Assembly (NCBI GenBank): GCA_965153355.1
Contig: OZ231128.1
Span: forward strand, 11,904,001 to 11,968,000
Direction of reading: 5' to 3'
DNA: 64,000 nt
Source of the DNA: Flaccisagitta enflata
Taxonomy: Eukaryota > Chaetognatha > Sagittoidea > Aphragmophora
Shown here one piece after another: positions 12,227-23,048 of this stretch. Position 1 is the first letter of the stretch. Each line of letters begins with the position of its first letter. Position numbers and translations under genes: made by a program. The notes beneath the pieces are model-generated. The model saw only the letters and a list, made by a program, of their open reading frames with translations, was not told the DNA's origin and did not search any database.

Positions 12227-12720
12227 ATAGTCGCAAAAGCGTTAGATGGTCAGCGGTACCCGTTGCCCCCATGTGAGTATATGTGGGTGTGAGGTGGTTA
12301 GAGGGGCAGCGGCCCCTAAGGGGCTGATGACCTATGCTTAGTATGTTTCAGGGATTTTGGCCTCAAAGCCGTAATTTGGACCTCAAAGCTGGTATTTAGG
12401 CCTCAAGGCTTGGATTTGAGCCTCAAGGCTGGAATTTTGTCTCAAGGCAGGAATTTTGGCCTCAAGGCTAGGTTTTTGGCCTCAAGACTGGGTTTTGGAC
12501 CTCTATGCTGGTATTTGAGCCTCAAGGTTGATATATGGGTCTCATGGTTGGGATTTGGACACCTTGGCTGGGTTTTGGATCTCAAGGCTGGGATTTGGGC
12601 CTCAAGGCCAGGATTTGGGCCTTGAGGCGGGGGGGGGTACGGACAGACGGAGGAGAAGGAGAAATTTCTGCATATGTGAAAGCATAGGTCATCGGCCCCT
12701 TCGGGGCCGCTGCCCAAAAA
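12227..12720 (+). mobile_element. Family B repeat, complete copy nested in the hAT-type element
   Basis: Starts ATAGTCGCAAAAGCGTTAGA, followed by GTCAGCGGTACCCGTTGCCC. A GGGGCAGCGGCCCC block with GATGACCTATGC follows. A minisatellite (12345-12625, about 24-bp units on GCCTCAAGGCTGGAATTTTG) leads to a G run and GGACAGACGG. The tail GCATAGGTCATCGGCCCC...GGGGCCGCTGCCCAAAAA is an inverted copy of the left block, so inverted repeats of about 35 bp bracket the minisatellite. Confidence 0.85.
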
Positions 12721-13014
12721 GGGCAATGATCCAAATGTGACAAAATTTTTGACGATAATTAGGCTCCACGTCATATGATAAAATGTCATCCTTGGTCTTG
12801 TTTATGCTTTGAATAGTAAACATTTTACTCTGTAGTAAATCAAGACTTAATTTTATATGATAACACAATACTTACATTAAAAAGCAATAATAACTAGTAA
12901 TATTAGTTGCATAATTAACTACATAGGTGATAGAAAAATCATTGGGACACAAAACTCGTTGGGACACAGATTTTGGCTTGCTGCCCCAATAATCTGGGCT
13001 CAAATACGCCCCTG

Positions 13015-13390
13015 CGGAGATAAATGCCCTATCTCCACTCCGACCACCCTAATCACCCCTGCCAGCCTACACAATGCGGCCAAAACCTAACACCCAGAGA
13101 TAAATGCCCTATCTCCACTCCGACAACCCTAATCACCCCTGCCAGCCTACACAATGCGGCCAAAACCTAACACCCGGAGATAAATGCCCTATCTCCACTC
13201 CGACCACCCTAATCACCCCTGCCAGCCTACACAATGCGGCCAAAACCTAACACCCGGAGATAAATGCCCTATCTCCACTCCGACCACCCTAATCACCCCT
13301 GCCAGCCTACACAATGCGGCCAAAACCTAACACCCAGAGATAAATGCCCTATCTCCACTCCGACCACCCTAATCACCCCTGCCAGCCTAT
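13015..13390. repeat. 80-bp satellite, right block
   Basis: The unit repeats at exactly 80 bp (TAAATGCCCT at 13021, 13101, 13181, 13261 and 13341) with very few differences. It continues the left block across the hAT-type insertion, then joins the C-rich satellite at about 13390. Confidence 0.92.
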
Positions 13391-13715
13391 GCCCCCTCGT
13401 CCCCCTAGTACCCCCATAAATGTTCCCTTACTCATAAGAATGATATTTGTCAACGGTGACTTCGTTCCCCTCTCGTCCCCCTCGTCCCCCTCGTTCCCCT
13501 TGTCCCCACTCGACCCCCCTTCGTATCCCCACGTCCCCCCCTCGTCCCCCTAGTCCCCCCATAAATGTTCCCTTACTCATAAGAATGACATTTGTCAACG
13601 GTGACTTCGTTCCCCTCTCGTCCCCCTCGTTCCCCTCGTCCCCGCTCGACCCCCCTTCGTATCCCCACGTCTCCTCCTCGCCCCCCCCCCCTAAAACTGT
13701 TCCCCTACTCACAAA
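13391..13715. repeat. C-rich satellite resumes (about 135-bp unit)
   Basis: Same unit as 10470-11380, including TTACTCATAAGAATGAC, GGTGACTTCGTTCCCC and CCATAAATGTTCCC. The 80-bp satellite is therefore enclosed on both sides by the C-rich satellite. Confidence 0.85.
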
Positions 13716-13940
13716 AATCTGGATCCATGGCGCTTTCTTTCTTCTCTGAAGGCCAACTTGCTGCTTAGAGTCGCCGACGGAGGCAAAGACTCTCTCGACT
13801 GCAGAACACGCGCTGATCCAACCTAAAGGATAAAATGTTCATTCGAATCGGTATATTCTAATCATCAATCCGTTAACATTTATAGTACTGCTTGCACGGG
13901 TTAATCATAAATAGTCCATCATTGCAAATCATTCATATAC

Positions 13941-14253
13941 TATTCGATACATTCATTTATTTATTCATTCATTCATTTGCTCATTCATTCATTCATTCAT
14001 TCATTCATTCATTCATTCATTCATTCATTCATTCATTCATTTGTTCAATTCACTCAGTCATACTTTTATTCTTTTATTCATTCATTCATTCATTCATTCA
14101 TTCATTCATTCATTCATTCATTCATTCATTCATTCATTCATTCATTCATTCATTCATTCTTTCATTGATTGATTGATTGATTGATTGATTAATTGATTGA
14201 TTGATTCATTCATTCATTCATTCATTCATTCATTCATTCATTCATTCATTCAT
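13941..14253. repeat. (CATT)n / (GATT)n microsatellite
   Basis: About 310 bp of CATT tetranucleotide with a short GATT segment at 14163-14206 and one interruption at 14041-14075. Confidence 0.95.
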
Positions 14254-14335
14254 ACCAACACCGTCAACTCACCCCTCCCCAGGTTTGGACGGGGAAGCCG
14301 TCGAGAGTTGGATATTCACGCATCGTCGGCACTCT

Positions 14336-14435
14336 ATTGTCCGGTCTGTTGGCCACTGAGTTTGGTCTGCTGGCCACTAAGTCACGTGTGTTGGCCACTA
14401 AGTCACGTGTGTTGGCCACTGAGTCACGTCCGGCG
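14336..14435. repeat. Short tandem repeat, 21-22-bp unit
   Basis: TTGGCCACTAAGTCACGTGT and variants recur about four to five times. Confidence 0.7.
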
Positions 14436-14513
14436 TCTGAACCATGAAAATAATCAAATGAATGTAGAAAACATAAAAACAAAACAAAATTCATTGACGT
14501 AGCTTTGTTTAAA

Positions 14514-14707
14514 AACAAGGCCGGATACACGGCTACCGAAGTCGCGTCCGGGTGGGCAGGGGCCATATTTGAGGTCACTAGACCATTTGGGCAGGAGCAG
14601 TAAGGTCCAAAAATAAAAATCATAAAAAAAGTAAAGTGTGACCGACCGACCGACCAACCGACCGACAGACAAAGCGGGGTGTAGAGTCGCGTGCACGCGA
14701 CTAAAAA
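14514..14707 (+). mobile_element. Family A hairpin-ended repeat, full copy
   Basis: Starts AACAAGGCCGGATACACGGC and ends with the hairpin GTCGCGTGCACGCGAC plus TAAAAA. The CCGACCGACCGACC microsatellite is intact. Confidence 0.85.
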
Positions 14708-14758
14708 CCTGTAATCAGAAACGACAAATTTTAATGTTTTTTGTATGGCCTTGGTGTT

Positions 14759-15510
<752 letters not shown>

Positions 15511-15654
15511 AGATAGAAAAAGACAAACAACTTCGAATAGTCAAGTTCAACAGAGGCAAAAAAACAGTGCTCCATGTACGTATACCAAATCTAGGTATCA
15601 TGACTGACGGACCAAACCACGCAGTTGAACTATTCTTGACATACGAGATCGTTC

Positions 15655-15750
15655 AAACAAAGATTAAACACCATTGGGAGCTCCAAAGGCTCTCATCCTT
15701 AGATTGGTTAGAGTTGGGTAGTAATGTTGTCAATCTTTCATACAAATACC
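15655..15750 (+). repeat. Isolated diverged copy of part of the 573-bp satellite unit
   Basis: GATTAAACACC, GAGCTCCAAAGGCTCTCATC and GTAGTAATGTTGTC occur in the same order and spacing as in each unit of the array at 32571-36183, with scattered substitutions. No second unit follows here. Confidence 0.75.
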
Positions 15751-16023
15751 AAATAACTATCAGATTCAGATACGATTCATTTCATACAGAATCTTTAAGG
15801 TGCAATTGAGCTTCACTTGGGCGGACGTCGAGGGACTAGGTGAACTAATGCCCTACAGTGAAGCTGCCTTATTGCCAATATAGAAATAAATATGAAATCT
15901 TTCACAGGACAATAGGTTGTATTCCTTATAGGTGGGTATACCGTGCTTTATTAGCGAATGCGATGTAGCGGTGCTCCACTCTAGGTGAAAATGAAAATGA
16001 CCTTGAAACCCTAGAGCAGTTTT

Positions 16024-16335
16024 CAGGTGTGCCATAGCACCTCTATAACTATCTATGTCGGTCGGTTGGTCGGTCGGTCGGTTGGTCGGTCGGTTGGTCG
16101 GTCCGAAAATCTCGAAAAGAAGCAAAAATCACTGGAAATGATTAAGAAATATGCTAGGATGATTCCCAGATGCGTCATACACCTCTATAGGATAGGTCTG
16201 ATTGAGCTAGGGGTAGGTCTGATAGAGCTAGGGATAGGTCTGAAAGAGCTAGGGATAGGTCTGATGGAGCTAGGGATAGGTCTAAGAATTAATAACGCCA
16301 GGCGCATCGTCTTGGCCCGTGTGTCCGGCCTTGTT
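16024..16335 (-). mobile_element. Family A repeat, AGGTG-hairpin subfamily, with internal minisatellite
   Basis: On the minus strand it begins near AACAAGGCCGGACACACGGG and ends with the hairpin AGGTG...CACCT. Between them is a private array (about 16185-16290) of a 20-bp unit, GATAGGTCTGATAGAGCTAG, in about five copies, and a long GGTCGGTTGGTCGG microsatellite. Confidence 0.7.
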
Positions 16336-16827
16336 CTTTATTTAGTTCTTCCGCTGATTCACAGTGGGCCAGTTTTGTAGTTGGATTTCTAAATCCAAAT
16401 AAATTCAGTTCAATTAAACCTGCGAAATGACTAACCAGCCAACCTCGTAACGTAATATTCGGCGGGGAAAAAAAAAGAGTTATTTTTAGACTATATCACG
16501 TGCACGCGACTTTAAACTTTAATAAGATTTTTTTTGAAAAGAAAGTAAAAATTGGAAAAGAAAGACTTACTTGAATTGAGGTAAGGGGATTCGAGAGTCG
16601 AAAAACCTTTCGAAAAATTTAAACCATTCATCTTTGGCAATTTGCGATCTTTTTCTTCTTCAAATTCTGTGCGTGGGTGTGGAGTTTATGCGAGAAAACG
16701 AAAAGAGAGTGAAAAATACTGAAGAGGCTGATGTCTGGACAACAAATTTCAGGGAGAAAAAAAAAGTTTCATTGCAGACTAATTCCTGTTGTGTAAACTG
16801 CGATAAGCCAACAATAATAAACGTTTA
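16336..16827. other. Intergenic, no gene recognised
   Basis: AT-rich. A family A hairpin remnant (CACGTGCACGCGACTTTAAA) lies at about 16497-16517. No gene or other repeat boundary seen. Confidence 0.5.
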
Positions 16828-17615
16828 ATAGTCGCAAAAGCGTTAGATGGTCAGCGGTACCCGTTGCCCCTATGTGAGTGTGCGTGGGTATGAGGTGGTT
16901 AGTGGGGCAGCGGCCCCGAAGTGGCCAATGACCTATGCTGATTTTATTTGAGCCTGGAGGCTGGGATTTGAGCCTGGAGGCTTGGATTTGAGCCTGGAGG
17001 CTAGGATTTGAGCTTCATGACTGGGGTTTGAGCTTCATGACTGGGATTTGAGCTTCAATGCTGGGATTTAAGCCTCGAAGCCGGGATTTGAGCCTGGAGG
17101 CTGGGATTTGAGCCTCAAGGCTGGAATTTGAGCCTTGAGCCTGGGATTTGAGCCTCAAACCTGGGATTTGAGCCTCGAGCCTGGGATTTGAGCCTCGAGC
17201 CTGGGATTTGAGCCTTGAGCCGGGGATTTGAGCCTTAAGCCGGGGATTTGAGCCTTGAGCCTGGGATTTGAGCCTCGAGCCTGGGATTTGAGTCTCGATC
17301 CTGGGATTTGAGCCTTGGGCCTGGGATTTTAGCCTCAAGCCTGGGATTTGAGCCTTGAGGCAGGGATTTGAGCTTCGAGGCTGGGATTTGAGCCTCGAGG
17401 CTGGGATTTGGGCCTCGAGGCTGGGATTTGGGCCTCAAGGCAGGAATTTGGGCCTCAAGGCAGGAATTTGGGCCTCAAGGCTAGGATTTGGGCCTCGATG
17501 CTGGAATATGGTCTACAAGGGGGGGGGGGTACACTTGAGAAGAAGAAGATGAAGGAGAAATTTCCCCTGTGTGAAAGCATAGGTCATCAGCCCCTTCAGG
17601 GCCGCTGCCCAAAAA
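16828..17615 (+). mobile_element. Family B repeat with the largest private minisatellite
   Basis: The left end ATAGTCGCAAAAGCGTTAGA and GTCAGCGGTACCCGTTGCCC are nearly identical to the copy at 12227. The middle (about 16945-17515) is roughly 28 copies of a 20-bp unit, GCCTGGAGGCTGGGATTTGA and variants. After a G run, the tail GCATAGGTCATCAGCCCCTT...GGGCCGCTGCCCAAAAA matches the copy at 12720. Repeat-derived frames here (GLEAGIWASRLGFGP) are not genes. Confidence 0.88.
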
Positions 17616-18539
17616 CGAAGTAATCTATTCTGAATTTGCGGATTTGAGGCGAGTTTCCAGATAGATTGTGTCAGACGCAGTGTAACATATTTAATAAGGG
17701 TATGGTTTCTTAACAATGTTACCCTCGGGTGATTTGTTGAATTTTGGTAACAAAGGTAGCAGACATTAGCCCTTAACTATTCTGGTGAGGAGTTTTCTTT
17801 TGGATTAGAGTGAAAGGGAATGTTTTTCAAATTCTGTTTTATGGAAAACTAGGAGTGATGCGCGTAGTAACTAGTCAGTGAGGGCTCACAAGGCCCTCTT
17901 CCATTTATCTTAGTTTGGGTATAGTGAGGGATGTTGTTCCACCTATCATATTAAGCATATCACGTATTACGTATTACGGTATTAGGCAAGGTAACATAAT
18001 ACGCGTCTGTAAACTTTTTATTTTTACCAAGCTGTAATGTCTATGGTTTGTCTTCAATGTCCAGCACTCTTAAAGCAGTTGATATAAAACCAATTAAAAA
18101 TCTTTCACGCGGGATTGAGTCGAGGTCACAAATCTACCCAATGGAGCGTGCGCGCGTGGACCTAGACAGGGTTGTATAAGCTACAGGAGTAGAGGACCCT
18201 CCCCATTTCATTCGTCAGGCGTTGGACTGTGATTCTAGAATAACCCTTGTCGATCTAACAAATTTGACGGACCGACCGACTGAAGGAAATGGTAGTACTA
18301 TGATGAGTGAATGCGACTGAAAATCTTATTTGACTGTGAATTCATTTTGGTAGACTTTTTTCAACGTGAGTGATCTACGACTACTGGTTCACTGGTTCAC
18401 ACCTCAACGTCAAGCTCATGCGCCTCATTGGCTCATTGGCTCTTTAAAGCTTCATCATCACCACGTCGTAGTGAAATCCTGAATTTCAATTTGCGAGTGA
18501 GCGACAATATGTAAAAGAAAGAAAAAGAATGAATATGAG
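17616..18539. other. Intergenic, no gene recognised
   Basis: No long frame, satellite or terminal inverted repeat was found. A short TATTACGTATTACG repeat lies at about 17962-17981 and a GACGGACCGACCGACTGA family A-like microsatellite remnant at 18267-18285. Confidence 0.5.
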
Positions 18540-18688
<149 letters not shown>

Positions 18689-18890
18689 CCACAGTTGCTT
18701 TAAATCACCACCTATAAAGTATAATCACCTATCTCAACTCCAGCACCCCCAAACTACCCCTTTCCACCTACACAGTTGCTTCAAATCACCACCTATCAAG
18801 TATAATCACCTATCTCAACTCCAGCACCCCCAAACTACCCCTTTCCACCCACACAGTTGCTTTAAATCACCACCTATCAAGTATAATCAC
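18689..18890. repeat. 81-bp tandem repeat related to the 80-bp satellite
   Basis: Two and a half units begin CACAGTTGCTT at 18689, 18771 and 18852. Aligned with the 80-bp satellite, CACCTATCTCAACTCCAGCACCCC corresponds to CCCTATCTCCACTCCGACCACCCT, and the CTACACA junction is shared. (CA)n tracts flank both sides. Confidence 0.75.
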
Positions 18891-18899
18891 CGCACACGC

Positions 18900-18965
<66 letters not shown>
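18891..18965. repeat. (CA)n microsatellite
   Basis: About 70 bp of CA following the 81-bp array. Confidence 0.95.
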
Positions 18966-18968
<3 letters not shown>

Positions 18969-19274
18969 ACAGAAGGACAGACACGAGTCTAGATGAATAC
19001 AGAAAGGTTCGATAGACAAAAGACTAACTCACAAACTCAGCAAAGAGATACGTTAGAATTGATCGAACAGATACTAAGTCCAGATTATTTTCTTTATTTT
19101 CTTTATTCTTTATTTTTTGTTTTCAAACCTTTATTGAGGGCGGCCGTAGCTACAAAAAGACAGGGCTAAATGGGCCTATAGAAAGGGTTGTGAATAACAG
19201 ATTGACGAACATGGTACCTTTCTCTACAGACACAATGTTTCAGGCACGTTTAGAAAAACAAAACAAAACAAAAC

Positions 19275-19466
19275 AACACGCAACTCTATAGAGTCTTTTT
19301 CCGTCTGTTGGTACGTCCTTTGGTCCATTGGTCCGTCCGTCAGCACGAGTAAAAAAGTCGAGGAAACGAGCGTTTTTGCACGTGTGTGTGGGGAGGGGGG
19401 AAGTGAGGCATGGGGTTGTGGATGCCCCAGCCCACCCGTCAATATTGTGACCCCGCGTCGCTTGTT
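19275..19466 (-). mobile_element. Family A repeat, CTTGTT-ended subfamily
   Basis: Includes ACACGCAACTCTATAGAGTC, the GTCCGTCCGTCAGCACGAGT block and CCCAGCCCACCCGTC, ending GTGACCCCGCGTCGCTTGTT. The outer half of the hairpin is replaced by AAAACAAAACA. Same subfamily as 3487-3702. Confidence 0.65.
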
Positions 19467-19759
19467 TCAAGCAAATCTCTGAATTCCATCAATATATGCA
19501 ATACCGGATAACGGAATAACGGATTCTGAAAAAAAGGAATTCCACAACTTTTCGAGGTCACATTTTTTCCACCTTTCATAATCACGAATTTTGTTAAAAA
19601 TGATCACGAAAGACTGAGTCATTGGTTTTAGAATTTCACAAACTGTGTCCGGTCTAACCAAAGTGCAAAAGAGCGACGATGGAGCACAGATGCTTGTTAT
19701 TCGCCATGTCAACTGAGGGTAGGGCCTTTGAGGTGGGCCTGGTTGCGGATTGGAGTGAC

Positions 19760-20042
19760 AACAAGGCCGGATACACAGCTATCAAGTAGTAGCTGGTGGG
19801 TGTGCAGGGGCACCATGGAGCAGAGATGCATCTTATCACCGTGTCAATTGAGGGTAGACTACCCACGTCGTATGCGGGTGGGCAGGGGCATTGATAAGAA
19901 AGGCTAACAAATTATTTGGGCAGGGGCAGGGATGCAAAAGCCACCCATAAAGACTGAAAAAGCTACGTGTTATGGACCAACCAACCGACCAACTGACCGA
20001 CCGAAATAGCTGGCCATTGAGTCACGTGTACGCGACTGAAAA
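19760..20042 (+). mobile_element. Family A repeat, longer variant with a duplicated core
   Basis: Starts AACAAGGCCGGATACACAGC and ends in GAGTCACGTGTACGCGACTGAAAA. GGTGGGTGTGCAGGGGCA and GCGGGTGGGCAGGGGCAT occur 80 bp apart, and a related segment (GATGGAGCACAGATGCTTGT) precedes the start at about 19678, so the core is partly duplicated. Confidence 0.7.
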
Positions 20043-20092
20043 GGTGGCCTAAATATGCCTGGATGCAACGTGGAAAAGACGTAAGTGACAAA

Positions 20093-20180
20093 AAAAATGT
20101 CAAAGTCTCTCTCAGATACCGACGTGTCAAAGTCTTTCTCAGATACCGACGTGTCAAAGTCTTTCTCAGATACCGACGTG
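20093..20180. repeat. 27-bp tandem repeat, about three copies
   Basis: GTCAAAGTCTTTCTCAGATA followed by CCGACGT repeats with only one difference, which indicates recent duplication. Confidence 0.85.
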
Positions 20181-20255
20181 ACAAGACAACTTGACATGTA
20201 CATGACATGACATGACCACCAGGTGAAAGTGTAACTTTAAAACACAAACATTACA

Positions 20256-20641
20256 TCTAGATTCGCTGATCAATATTTACATTCCCACAGATAAAACTTC
20301 CTCTCCTGTTGAACAAACACTGTGATTCCCATTGGTAGATCATAATGAAATTTGTCTTCTTTGTCATCCCTCTCGCAACAAAGCCCAAAAAGCCCGTTGT
20401 TCCACACTCAATCACCCCCACCATCGTACTCCCCAGCCGTGACTGAACTTTCCAGTTTACAGTTTCCAGTTGTGAAGCAGCTTTGAAGTGGCCAAGAATA
20501 CAAATGGTAACAAGTCGGGGGAGGGGGAATAAGGGTGTTCCAGCATGGCAGTCTGACCATGTTGTTGACGACTTGACGGTACTGAAACAAGCTTTCCGCA
20601 TTGAGCAAGAATGAGTCAGCATCTGCAATAATTCAAGATCA
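20256..20641 (-). pseudogene. Possible exon or gene remnant of unknown function
   Basis: Read on the minus strand, an acceptor-like TGAATTATTGCAG precedes a frame starting at 20641. Its first stretch includes ESLFQYRQVVNNMVRLPCWN and ends at an in-frame TGA near 20408. The same frame resumes as FGLCCERDDKEDKFHYDLPM and then TVFVQQERKFYLWECKY before a stop. Base composition is less repetitive than its surroundings and the residues look protein-like with several Cys and Trp. I recognise no family. A single in-frame stop makes it a pseudogene, an exon read differently, or chance. Confidence 0.3.
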
Positions 20642-21080
20642 TTTTAAAAAAATGCTAAAACATTATTCAAAATAAACCTTTTGATACTAATTTTCTTAGC
20701 TGAATCATAGATTGTTTCGATAAATATAATAGTTTTTTTTATTTTCTAGTTTAAACGCAGTAAAACCTATTTCAAATAATCTGGAGCTATCTGCAATGTC
20801 TTTTGTTTGTTATTTAGCGTACAGGTGCACTGCTGAGGTATTTTTAGCATAACTCTGTCATTCTAGAAATTCTCTTTTGATTTGTCAACGGTGATAAATG
20901 ACTTAAATTAACCGTGAAATTTCACAACCATTAAGGCATTAGACATCTAAAGCCGCCCTTTGGTCTCTTCATCAGATCGTTTTCAGACCATTTCAAATAT
21001 TCTCCAACAGGTGCTCTTTCATATTTGTATAAATTTTTGTGATCATTTTTTATAATGCCTCGGTACGTCGATTGGTGACA
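20642..21080. other. Intergenic, no gene recognised
   Basis: AT-rich sequence without repeats or frames of note. Confidence 0.5.
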
Positions 21081-21165
21081 TTTTCAGTCGCGTGCACGCG
21101 ACTCTATAATCTGCTATGTCTGTCAGTTGGTCGGTCCATCCATCCGTCCATCCATCAGACCCGCT
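21081..21165 (-). mobile_element. Family A repeat, tail fragment
   Basis: Only the hairpin end survives: GTCGCGTGCACGCGACTCTATAAT-like sequence, then GTTGGTCGGTCCATCCATCC. Confidence 0.65.
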
Positions 21166-21239
21166 GATTTTGTTTTCCTTCCGAGCAGCAGCAACTAACT
21201 CCCAAAATCTTCCGACTGGCCTGGCTGACTATCTACCTA

Positions 21240-21522
21240 CCATATTTCTCTTAATAAGCGCCCCCTCAAGCACTATTTATCGCTTTTTTTTCAAAAGAAA
21301 TGAAAAAATTAGAGTGAAGAGATAAGAATTAAAGATACGCAAATAAACTCTAGTCTTTTTAGTTTCTTTTTTTTACTTTTTCAAAACGCTTATGAATTGA
21401 AAAAACTATCATGTTTTATTTAAAAGTGCTTTAAGATCTAAAAAATTATCTGCTAATGAAGGATTTTGCTTTTCAAAAAAGAGGGGGGGGGCGAAAATTA
21501 GGGGAGGTGAGGGGAAATATAG
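21240..21522. mobile_element. Decayed TA-flanked MITE, AAGCGCCCC type
   Basis: Left end CATATTTCTCTTAATAAGCG with GCCCC, right end GGGGCGAAAATTAGGGGAGG then GGGGAAATATAG, flanked by TA. The ends are imperfect inverted repeats of the same type as the better preserved copy at 59312-59654. Confidence 0.5.
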
Positions 21523-22051
21523 TATGTCTGTCTGTCATACTATTTTTTGAGTTTGATTGGTGGACGGACAGATGGACCAACGCTACAGACCAGAGGACAC
21601 ACATGAATGAGTGGGAGAAAATGCAGTGCCAAAAACTTGATTAGCTCTCTCTCTCTCTCTCTGGAATAATAACAGAAGTTTGCCAAATTTTTGAAGGCCC
21701 ATACCTTCTGTTTCATAGGTGTAAAAACCTGTGATGCAGATGTACAAAAATAAAGGACAATCATCGAGTGCATAGGAGTTTCATGCAAAGAGACTAATAT
21801 CGGTTGAGAAAATGTGCTAAATCGCCAAAAGAAACTTGAAACGGAAAAGAAAAAAAAAAGGACTCAAAACGTGTTTCTTCCTGAAAAATAATGCTTGGTT
21901 GCTTTATTTTCTTCTATTGTCCTTTTTTGATGGTGACCTCGGTTGCTTGTCTCGGGAATAGATGTGTGTTTTCAATTCATTCAATGTACAAAACATTTTC
22001 CATCTCAATTCTCAATATTTTCCTCTTTTTCTTGAATTTTTCAAATCAAGT

Positions 22052-22057
<6 letters not shown>

Positions 22058-22142
<85 letters not shown>
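22058..22142. repeat. (CT)n microsatellite
   Basis: About 80 bp of CT followed by T/C-rich sequence to about 22240. Confidence 0.95.
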
Positions 22143-22315
22143 TTTTTTTTTCTCTCTTTTCCGCTCTTTTTTCCTTCTATTGCTCTTTTTTCCTTCTATT
22201 TCTTTCTTTTCCCTTCTTTTTGCCAATTTTTTTTCCTTCCTCGCTCTTGGAACCTTCCGAACGTCCACCAACTCTTCCGAGCAGCGGCGCTGCGCGCTGC
22301 TACACAATCAGCGCC

Positions 22316-22438
22316 TCTGCCATCCATAACACTTTTTTTGGCGTTTACGGGCTGCTCCGGCCAAAATACTTTGTTAACCACTTTTAGCACTGCCCCTGCC
22401 CATCGGCACGCGACTTCGGTTGCCGTGTATCCGGCCTT
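22316..22438 (-). mobile_element. Family A repeat, 5'-side fragment
   Basis: Contains TTTGGCGTTTACGGGCTGCT and GCCCCTGCCCATCGGCACGC, ending CCGTGTATCCGGCCTTGATA. The microsatellite and hairpin are missing. Confidence 0.65.
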
Positions 22439-22541
22439 GATACTATTTTGCATCCCAGCCCCTGTCCGGTGCCTTCTCGAAAATGTCTAGGTTAGCCGTG
22501 GTTTTTTTTTTAAGTCAGATTAATTGTCTTCCCCACAGGAA

Positions 22542-23048
22542 ATCAAGGCCGGATAAACGGCTATCCCAGTCGCGCGCGGGTGGACAGAAGCAGTGATAGA
22601 AAAGGTCACTTTGGCATTTCGGCATTTTGACAATGAGCTCATAAACAAAAAAAAAGTCATCCAAGGATCGCACATGGTCAGCGGTACCCGATGCCCTGCT
22701 TGGAGTGATAGCTGAAGATATGATATTCAATGGGAGTTTTGCATATTTTTAATTTTGCATCAATTTCCTATGTTATTCAATAGGAATTTCAGATTTTTTT
22801 TCTTTTTTCATCAATTTTCCATGTTATTCAATGGGAAGTTTGCATTTCATCAATTTCCCATATTATTCGATGGGGAGGCATGGGAAGCATCAGGGGGGGG
22901 GACGGACGGACGTACAGACGGACATATGGAAATTCACCCCTGTGTCCTACAGGACATCGGCCCTTTAGGGCCGCTGCCCATAAAGGACCAATAGACCGAC
23001 CGACGGACTGACCGATCGACCGACCGACGTAGCGGGGTGTTGCATAGC
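22542..23048 (+). mobile_element. Family A repeat interrupted by a family B repeat
   Basis: The left part starts ATCAAGGCCGGATAAACGGC with the GGGTGGACAGAAGCAGTG core. After the family B copy, GACCGACCGACGGACTGACC and GACGTAGCGGGGTGTTGCAT continue the family A tail, which lacks an intact hairpin. B therefore appears to have inserted into A. Confidence 0.65.
22659..22984 (+). mobile_element. Family B repeat nested in family A
   Basis: ATGGTCAGCGGTACCCGATG opens it. The private array (22725-22865) uses a unit of about 38-40 bp around TGTTATTCAATGGGAATTT and CATCAATTTCCCA. A G run, GGACGGACGGACG and the tail CATCGGCCCTTTAGGGCCGC with TGCCCA follow. Confidence 0.75.

Larger units (their letters stand above)
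11860..13014. mobile_element. hAT-type non-autonomous element in the 80-bp satellite
   Basis: Termini are CAGGGGCGTATTTGA and, inverted, TCAAATACGCCCCTG. The flanking 8 bp CGGAGATA is duplicated exactly (11852-11859 and 13015-13022) and is itself part of the satellite unit. CAGGGGCG ends plus an 8-bp duplication are the hallmark of hAT elements. The 1155-bp interior holds an (AG)n tract and a complete family B repeat, with no transposase. Confidence 0.88.

Noticed and set aside
10462-13749. Pro/Ser and Gly-rich frames resembling collagen or proline-rich proteins
   Set aside because: Satellite units with variable C runs; the frames change from unit to unit.
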